The notes beneath the pieces are model-generated. The model was not told the DNA's origin. It made no database searches and worked only from the letters and a program-made list of their open reading frames with translations. Position numbers and translations under genes: made by a program. This document shows, piece by piece, positions 56,690-64,000 of a DNA stretch of 64,000 nt (within the stretch, counting starts at the first letter, position 1; the number at the start of each line of letters is the position of its first letter). Origin of the DNA: Hordeum vulgare subsp. vulgare (Eukaryota; Streptophyta; Magnoliopsida; Poales; Poaceae); the NCBI RefSeq assembly GCF_904849725.1, contig NC_058518.1:418445081-418509080 (forward strand). Reading direction: 5' to 3'.

Positions 56690-58056
56690 TGATACGTCTC
56701 AAAAATTTCTACTTTTCCAAACACTTTCTCTTGTTTTGGACTCTAATTTTAATGATTTGAATGAAACTAACCCATGACTGAAGTTGTTTTTAGCAGAACT
56801 GCATGGTGTTATTTTTGTATAGAAATGAAATTTCTTGGAATTGGACAAAACTGTTTGTGTATTTTTTCCGGAAAATACGAAGATTTATGGAGCAAAGATC
56901 CACCAGAGGGTGGCCACCTATTAGTGCACCCACCCCCCTAGGCACACCCTGATGGCTTGGGGTCACCTCATGGCTCCTCCGACCCTAATTCGAGTCATAT
57001 AAATTCACAATTACGGAGAGCAAAATAGGATAGAAGGTTTCTTCGCGTTTTACGAGATGGAGCAGTCGCCACCTCCTGTTCTTCCTCAGGAGGGCTGACC
57101 TGGAGTCCGTTTGGGGCCCCGGAGAGGGCGATTCATCGCCGTCGTCATCACCAACCCTTCTCCATTAACAATTCCATGGTGCTCACCATCGGAAGTGAGT
57201 AATTCCTTTGTAGGCTTGATGGGCGATGATGGGATTGTATGATATTGATCATCTAATCGAGTTATCTTTATAGGGCTCGATCCCTAGTATCCACTATCTA
57301 TGGAGATTGATGTTCCTATGACTTTGCTATGCTTAATGCTTGTCACTAGGGCCCGAGTGAGATGATTTGAGATCTGAACCTATTATGTTTTCTCTGAATA
57401 TGTAAAGTGTTTAGATACTATCTCGCGAGTTGTATGCAGCTGTTACGTGTCTTGATCCGCGCCCCGCAAGGTGACAATAATTGGGATTTTTTCCTGTGAC
57501 TATCTTAGATTGAGGAGTTCATGTATTCACCATGTGTTAATGCTTTGTTCGAATTCTCTATTGGAAGGAGGCCTTAATATCCCTTAGTTTCCTTATGGAC
57601 CCCACTGCCACGGGAGGGTAGGACAAAATATGTCTAGCAAGTTCTTATTGCAAGCATGTATGACTATTTATGGAATAAATGCCTATATTATATTGATGAA
57701 TTGGAGCTAGTTCTGTGTCGCTCTGGTGTGTAACTGTTACATGATCGATGTCATCTAAATTATTATCCATCATCGATCCACATGTCGACGCTCTTCATAT
57801 ATTGAATCTTGCTAAGTTACTATTGCTGGTGCTATTGTTACAATCACTACAAAACTGGTGTTGTTACCGTTACTACTATATTTTGTTGTGCTACTAAAAT
57901 CTCTGTTGTATAGTGATATCCCAGGTGCGGTTGAATTGACAACTCAGATACTAAGACCAATAAATATTCTTTTGCTCCCCTTGTGTCGAATCAATAAATC
58001 AGGGTGTAATACTACTCGCGAAGACTATTGCGGTCCCCTATACTTGTGGGTTGTCA
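56690..58056 (+). repeat. RLG-12 5' LTR (1367 bp)
   Basis: TGATACGTCTC to CTTGTGGGTTGTCA. It aligns along its length with the RLG-5 LTRs and soloLTR-3. The GC hairpin region is at about 56909-56975. Confidence 0.9.
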
Positions 58057-58067
58057 AGACATTTTTC

Positions 58068-58085
58068 TAGCGCCATTGTCGGGGA
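58068..58085 (+). promoter_or_regulatory. RLG-12 primer binding site (tRNA-Asp type)
   Basis: TAGCGCCATTGTCGGGGA lies 11 bases after the LTR, with three differences from the consensus. Confidence 0.85.
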
Positions 58086-58132
58086 CCATAGCTCTATTTT
58101 TTGTGTTCACGCGTGGATATGCAATTTCCACT

Positions 58133-60770
58133 ATGAAGAATCTGAAAGATACTATAACCAAGATCATACTCTCTAAGACGAGGGGAGGTAAGGAACTACC
58201 ATCTAGTTCTGATTTCATTCACATAATGTTTTGAATTAGCTTATGACACCACCACTTGCTGTTCTTTCTGATATATGACAATTACTTGATGATGCTACCA
58301 CTAAAATTCATGAAACTTATGATGACGCTACTGCTATTCTTGATAAAAATAAGTCTATGCCACCTGGTGAATTGCTTAAAGCTCCTATTTCTCAATCCTT
58401 AGAAACTAAAAATGCTGAAACTGAAGAAGACTATGAATCACCTATTATGCCTAGCTCTCCTAATAAATATGATTTGCGCGATGTACCTGAGGGTTATGTT
58501 ATGGATGGGGAGATAGCTACAGACTTTGTTTCTTGTAATGACGGAGATGATCTAAACAAACTGCTATGCAAACTCAAAGAAAAATGTGTGATGGAGAAAA
58601 TGAAACATGATCCAAATTTGCTACTTCTCCTATATGTGTTACAACTAAGGATTATAAATTCTTTATTGATCGTGAGTCAATCAATATCGGAGAATCTGAT
58701 CCTTTCCATGGCTATGAAACTGAAACTATAGTAACACACCTCACTATGTTAAATGATATTGCCACCTTGTTTGCTCATGTGGAAAACACACGTTACTATA
58801 TCCTTAAGCTTTTTTTCCTTTTTGCTAAAAATTAATGCTAAGAAATGGTTCCTCTCTCTTTCTCATGGTTGTGTGCGTAGCCCCGGGATATGATATATTA
58901 CTTAACTGAGAAATCTTTTCCTTCTCATAAAAAACAAGCTTCCTTACAGGAAATATTCAACTTTGTGCAAATTGAAGAAGAGAATCTCCCTCAAGCTTGG
59001 GGGAGGTTCCTCGAGATACTCATGGTGTTGCCTAATCGTCCTCTTGAGAAAAATGAAATACTTGATATATTTTTATAATGGACTAACCGATGTATCTACG
59101 GACTACCTAGATAAGTGTGCTGGTTGTGTTTTCAGGGAACAAACTATGGGACAAGAGAGAGAATTATTGAATAACATATTGCAAAATGCTGATAAGTGGA
59201 CACTTCCTAAACCATCATCGGAACCTATTCAAAAGAAGAGAGGTATTCTATTCGTCAGTCCTGAAGATGTGCAAGAAGCTAAGAGAACTGTGAAAGAAAG
59301 AGTTATTAAATTTGAAGACGCCAAGAATTTACCACCTATTGAAGAAATACATGGACTCAACATCCCTAGACATGTAGTAGAGATAAATTCTCTCCATAGA
59401 TTTAATGGAAGTGATATACCTTATACCCAAACTCCTAGTCAATGCATGGATGATTTTTATAATTATGTTGTCAAGCAAGAGCACTTTAATAATTATGTTA
59501 GAAATCAATTACAACGTAGTGCTATGATGACAGATCGCTTGGGTGACTTGATGTTTAGAATTCCTAATTATGTTAAAGGTTTAGGTAAACATGCTTCCAT
59601 GGTTCATACTCAGTTATACCAAGTTGTTAAGTCACAAAACGATTTTCTTCTTGAATTAAATGAAAACATGATTGACCATGTTGTTAGAGTAATGACTAGA
59701 AGAGGTAGAATGACTCAGGAACCTCTTTATCCTGAAGGTAATCCTAAAAGAACTAAACAACGCTCTTAGAGAATTAATGATGACACACCTAGTCCTACTA
59801 AAAAGAATAAGAAAAACTAAAAATGACATGACTCTGCATGCTTCTAGTGAACTTGTTATAGAAAAACCTACTCAGAATCATAACAGTGTTTCTATATCTT
59901 ATGCTGAAACACAATCTAGTAGTCAACATGCACCTAGTTATAATGAGAATGATAATGGTAACAATGATGTTCACGTAGATGCTCAACAAAATAATAATAA
60001 AGAAACTGATGATGATGTGGAAACACAACATGTTGAAGATCTTAATAACCCACATCCTAAAAATAAACGCTATGAGAAGAAAGACTTTGTTGCTAGAAAG
60101 CATGGTAATAAAGAGAGCCATGGGTTCAAAAACCCATGTCATTCCCTCATAATCCTTCCAAGAGTGAGGGCGAGGAGGAGTTTAATGTTTTGCTGATATG
60201 ATTAGACCCGTCTTTTTGTGCACTCAGTTGACTGATATTTTGAAATTGCCTCTCTATGCTAAGTATATGAAGGACATTATTCCCCACAAAATAAATATAC
60301 CTAAAACTAAAATAGCTACCATGCTTGCTAATTACTATTTTGATGGTGGATTTCCTAAGAAGTTGGGAGATCCGAGTATATCCACAATACCCTACTCCAT
60401 TAAACGAAATTATGTTAAATCTGCTTCATGTGATCTAGGAGCTCGTGTTAGTGTTATGCCTTTCTCTTTTTATAACAGATTTGATTTGAATAAGCTTACA
60501 CCTAGTGAGGTATCTTTGTGCATCGCAGATAAATCCACTACTATACCTAATTGAGTTTGTGAGGATGTTCCTGTCATGGTTTCAAATGTTACTATCTTAA
60601 CAAACTATGTTATTCTTGAGATGCCGGAGGATGACAACATGTTGATTATCCTTGGTAGACCCTTTTTAAACACTCAAGGGGCTATTATTGATTACAACAA
60701 AAAAGCAAGGTTACTTTTCATGTCAGTGGAAAACAACATACAATGCATTTTCTGAAGAAACAAGGTTCGG
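58133..60770 (+). pseudogene. gag-pro: RLG-12 gag-protease, multiply frameshifted
   Basis: The ATG at 58133 (MKNLKDTITK) matches the RLG-5 start. Coding continues in pieces: 58357-58731, 58890-59078, 58963-59769, 59777-60196 and 60198-60554, then to about 60770. Recognisable parts are the Athila capsid region (SFPSHKKQASLQEIFNFVQI, QAWGRFLEILMVLPNRPLEK) and the protease motif CDLGARVSVMPFSFY, followed by IILGRPFLNTQGAIID. At least five frame breaks or stops are present, including a TGA near 60552. It lacks the DAMLDTMPD repeats of RLG-5. It would have been the particle protein and protease; now dead. Confidence 0.85.
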
Positions 60771-61109
60771 TAAATAATATTAATGTCATCGAGCCAATTG
60801 CCACAATCACTATTGGAGGGTTCAAATTTCATATTCCCACTGCCAAGAAAAATATGATATTATTATTTTTGGGGATATGCAAATCCCCATTGAGGTAAGT
60901 TAGTGTTCTAAGAAAATTCTTCGGTTTCACGTCCATCGAAAATGATTATTAATAAGACTTGATAAACCTTATTAATGGATCATTTCTGAAAGACACGTGG
61001 TCAATGAATTTAGTAAGCGGAACTCCCTATTATTTTTAGTTAAGTAAAATAAAATGACATGGTTATCCTCTTTTTTGAGGATCCCGTGCAATAAAAATGA
61101 CCCAAAAAT

Positions 61110-61330
61110 AAAAATCCTCAGAATGTCAGAAAATTTTAACATGATTTTTCTAGATTATTTAAAAGTTTCTCGTGTTAAAAATACCCGTGGGGGTGCACCT
61201 ATTGGTGCCAAGACCACAACACGCGCCCACCCCCTGGGTGTGCCGTGATGGCTTGTGGGCCCCACAAGGACCCACTCATTTATCTATTCAACCCACTCCT
61301 TCTCCTGCCTCTAGAAAAAACATTCCCGAT
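61110..61330 (+). repeat. LTR-like module upstream of RLG-12 3' ORF
   Basis: The text AATCCTCAGAATGTCAG resembles the LTR region at 56833 onward. CACCTATTGGTGC (61197-61209) matches CACCTATTAGTGC in its LTR (56926-56938). The CCCACCCCCTGG and TGATGGCTTGTGGGCC blocks match the LTR hairpin region. Arms at about 61190-61225 and 61235-61265 can pair. The module precedes the ORF start by about 340 bp, as in RLG-5. Confidence 0.68.
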
Positions 61331-61665
61331 TACTCTCTCCCTCTTGGGTTCTTGCTCACGAACCTAGTTTTTTGATCATTTTGCTTGGAACTCCATTTTC
61401 GAAACTGTTTCGAGGGATTGCTCCTTAGTATGTGGCTCCCTCATTACTCCAATTAGTTTTTTGCTTTAGTGGTTTATATTTTGCATATTTTGTTGCACTT
61501 GGTGCTACTATAAATGATCTTGCATGTTGAATTCTTTGGGTTCCAAGTAGTATGAATGCTTCATATTGCCTCTAGGCACCTATATGAGTAGTCACTATCA
61601 ATCTTATAAAGTTTTATTGGCATAAATTTGTGGCCCAAAAATTTCAGAAATTTGTTCATAGGAAG

Positions 61666-62539
61666 ATGAGTTTCTTTAGGAGGAGCTCTTCAAGATGATG
61701 TACTTCCGGTGAGTCGTCAAGCGGGATCTTACACAACAAGCATATGCTCAACTTAGAGCAATTGTGAAAATCATGGTCGATGGCAAATCATGTCGTCGAC
61801 CATGTGATGAGTTTATGAGTGGTGCAGGTATTAAGGAGAAATATGATGAATACATTTATAAGACCGACCTCACAACCTTCGTGGCAGATAAGTGCATCCA
61901 ACACTATGAGCTTACACATTCATTCACACAAATGTTTCCAAATCATTCCCGTACTTCTAGAGTATTGTTAAATCTCTACAATAACTCATTCAATATGACT
62001 AGAAGAATTCTGTTGTGCATGCAAACTTCCATATTGGGGCTCACTAGAAAACCACTGAATCTTATTATAATTTGTTCCTTGAGAGTCTTTACGTGGGATA
62101 AGATAGAGGAGTGATGCAGGCTAGCGTAAAGAATATCCAATTTACCTCTATCCGCAACTTAGCATTGTTTAACGGGAAATGCATTGTGGGCAAGCAAGAT
62201 TGTAGTGCACCGTGCGCCCCTGACTTAAGCATCATTTACACTGCGATGACGCGTGTTAAAAAATATAACCTTGGGGCAATTGTTGCTCTAAGACTTCATC
62301 TTAACACGCGTAATGGTGATTTGTATGGAGGAATTTATGTCTCCCGCGTACCTGCAAATCTAGGAGTTTCACCTCGATTTAATGACCCTATGATGCGTGA
62401 AAGATATTCAGATTTTGAAGCCATGCGACATCATGAATTTATTAAGGACGGTGCTCACGGTTATGATTATAACTTAATATATGATAAATATAACCATGTC
62501 TATGTAACTTTGCCTACGCCTACTCTCTTTGATTTTTAG
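61666..62539 (+). pseudogene. RLG-12 Athila-type 3' ORF, broken
   Basis: The ATG at 61666 (MSFFRRSSSR) matches the RLG-5 MRRFLRGSSSR start, then hits stops. The frame is open at 61764-62114 and 62111-62539, joined by a frameshift near 62110. Shared landmarks include FVADKCIQHYELTHSFTQMF, NLGAIVALRLHLN, DLYGGIYVSRVPA and YDFEAM-like text near the end. It is assigned to the ATHILA ORF-1 type from its likeness to the RLG-5 protein. Function unknown; inactive. Confidence 0.78.
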
Positions 62540-63281
62540 AACAAACGGAGATATTACGTTCTTGAGAGTGAAGCGGAGGAGCAGAATGCAGTTGTAGAGG
62601 CTGCTCACTTGGTTGAGGAGGTGGCATGGAACACCTCTACAAGCTGCCAATTTGATTATTATCCAGACTAGTCACGGTGATTGCCAAGGGAGGCAAAAGC
62701 CTAAGCTTGGGGGAGTATGTATTTCTCACCAACATTTCATTCATGCTCGAACAATTCATATCTATTGTCGATGTTCATCCTCTTTCATTGTTTATCCATG
62801 TTAGCTTTATTTTTCGCTTTCTTCTTGTTTGTTTGAAACACTAGAAAAATCCAAAAATATTTCTTACTTTTTTTTGTTTTTTCTTTCTCGTTTAATTAGT
62901 TTGCAATATTAAAATAAAAACCAAAAAGATTTCCTTTGCATGTTGGGCGATTTTCCGTGTAAATAGTTTTCTCATTTTTGTTTTTTCTTTGTTTATTCGC
63001 TTCCTACATAAAAACCAAAAAACTCCCAAAATATTTTAGTGTTTTCTCTGAATTTCTTTTTCTTTTGTTGAGTCATTGAAAGGAGAAGACCACGACGAAA
63101 ATGTTGAGTAGCTCTCATATGCATAATGTTGATCTAACAAAGAGTCAATATTACCCTTTCTTCTCCTTTGCATAAACTGTTTCACAAATTCCACCTTAGT
63201 CGAGAACACACTTGCACTATTATTATAATCACATCATTCAGCCGTGCAAGTGAAAGGGAATAATGACGATATTTGAAGGAT
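62450..63281 (+). repeat. Tandem duplication in RLG-12, copy 1
   Basis: About 833 bp starting at GGTGCTCACGGTTATGA, including the 3' ORF end and CCTAAGCTTGGGGGAGTATG. Copy 2 starts at 63282. Confidence 0.88.
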
Positions 63282-64000
63282 GGTGCTCACTGTTATGAGT
63301 ATAAGTTAACACTTTATAAATATAACCATGTCTATGTAACTTTGCCTACGCCTACTCTCTTTCATTTTTAGAACAAACAGAGATATTACGTTCTTGAGAG
63401 CGAAGCGCAAGAGCATAATGTAGTTGTGGAGGCTGCTCACTTGGTTGAGGAGGCGGCGGGGAAACCTCTACAAGCTACCACTTTGATTATTATCCAGACC
63501 AGTCATGGTGTTTTCCAAGAGACGCAAAAGCCTAAGCTTGGGGGAGTATGTATTTCTCACCGACATTACATTCATGCTCGCACAATTCATATCTATTGTC
63601 GGTGCTCATCCTCTTTCATTGTTTATCCATGTTAGCTTTATTTTTCGCTTTCTTCTTGTGTGTTTGAAACACTTGAAAAATCCAAAAATATTTCTTGCTT
63701 CTTTTTTCTTTTTTCTTTTTTCTTTCTCCTTTGATTAGTTCTTAGTATTAATAGAAAAACCAAAAAGATTTCTTTTGCATGTTGGGAGATTTCCCATGTA
63801 AATAGTTTTCTCGTTTTTGTTTTTCTTCGTTTATTTGCTTCCTACATAAAAGTCAAAAACTAGAAAAATATTTCAGTGTTTTCTTTGAATTTCTTTTTCT
63901 TTTGTTGAGTCATTGAAAGGAGAAGACCACGACTAAAATGTTGAGTGGCTCTCATATGCATTAATGTTGATCTAACAAAGAGTCAATATTACCTTGTCTT
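63282..64000 (+). repeat. Tandem duplication in RLG-12, copy 2 (runs off window)
   Basis: It begins GGTGCTCACTGTTATGA and follows copy 1 with modest divergence to the window end. It repeats the ORF tail (TTTGCCTACGCCTACTCTC) and the polypurine-like motif at 63534-63546. Small ORFs at 62613-62804 and 63426-63635 are incidental products of the two copies. Confidence 0.88.

Larger units (their letters stand above)
56690..64000 (+). mobile_element. RLG-12: RLG-5-type Athila-lineage element, 3' end outside window
   Basis: The 5' LTR is 56690-58056, followed by a primer site, broken gag-protease, an LTR-like hairpin module, a broken Athila-type 3' ORF and a long 3' region with a tandem duplication. 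There is no pol, as in RLG-5. The LTR and proteins are clearly related to RLG-5 but well diverged. The five bases before it are ATTGC (56685-56689); the other target-site copy is not visible. Confidence 0.88.

Overview
The window is intergenic DNA from a large grass genome. The repeat content points to Triticeae (wheat, Aegilops, rye or barley), judged from recalled resemblance of the LTRs to Sabrina/WHAM-type families; no database was searched. I see no host gene, tRNA, rRNA or CRISPR array. Nearly every base belongs to nested Ty3/Gypsy LTR retrotransposons. The labels RLG-n, soloLTR-n and so on are mine.

Layout. RLG-1 (1-8684, +) is a Gypsy element with long LTRs and a tRNA-Met-type primer site. 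Its left LTR runs off the window. It sits in the 5' LTR of RLG-2 (8685-53587, +), the outermost element. The 3' half of RLG-2 has been filled in steps. soloLTR-3 (13000-14297 plus 39738-39825, TSD GTATG) landed in RLG-2. RLG-4 (14298-39732, minus, TSD CCAGT) landed in soloLTR-3. RLG-5 (17940-31564, +, TSD CTTAT) landed in RLG-4. soloLTR-6a (22584-26592, TSD TTTAT) landed in RLG-5, and its relative soloLTR-6b (33635-37832, TSD AATAA) landed separately in RLG-4. The 3' LTR of RLG-2 was split by soloLTR-7 (40834-53437, TSD GTAAA/GTTAA). That copy was itself split by RLG-8 (41435-50948, minus, the only element here with reverse transcriptase and integrase) and by a GC-rich insert of uncertain class (about 51520-53080).

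Downstream of RLG-2 come about 1.15 kb of unassigned DNA, two abutting Harbinger-like DNA transposon remnants (54742-56266 and 56270-56689), and RLG-12 (56690 to the window end, +), a relative of RLG-5.

Function. RLG-2, -4, -5, -8, -12 and the solo LTRs 3 and 7 look like the Athila lineage: LTRs begin TGAT, the primer site is tRNA-Asp-like (TGGCGCCGTTGCCGGGGA and variants), and Athila-type gag-protease or 3' ORFs are present. Only RLG-8 carries pol, and it is broken. RLG-1, -2, -4, -5 and -12 show no pol and would have depended on enzymes supplied by others. The observations most worth following are a GC-rich LTR hairpin module that recurs just upstream of the last ORF in three elements, repeated internal polypurine-tract-like motifs, an unknown 263-codon ORF split by a solo LTR, and a templated-filler deletion scar.
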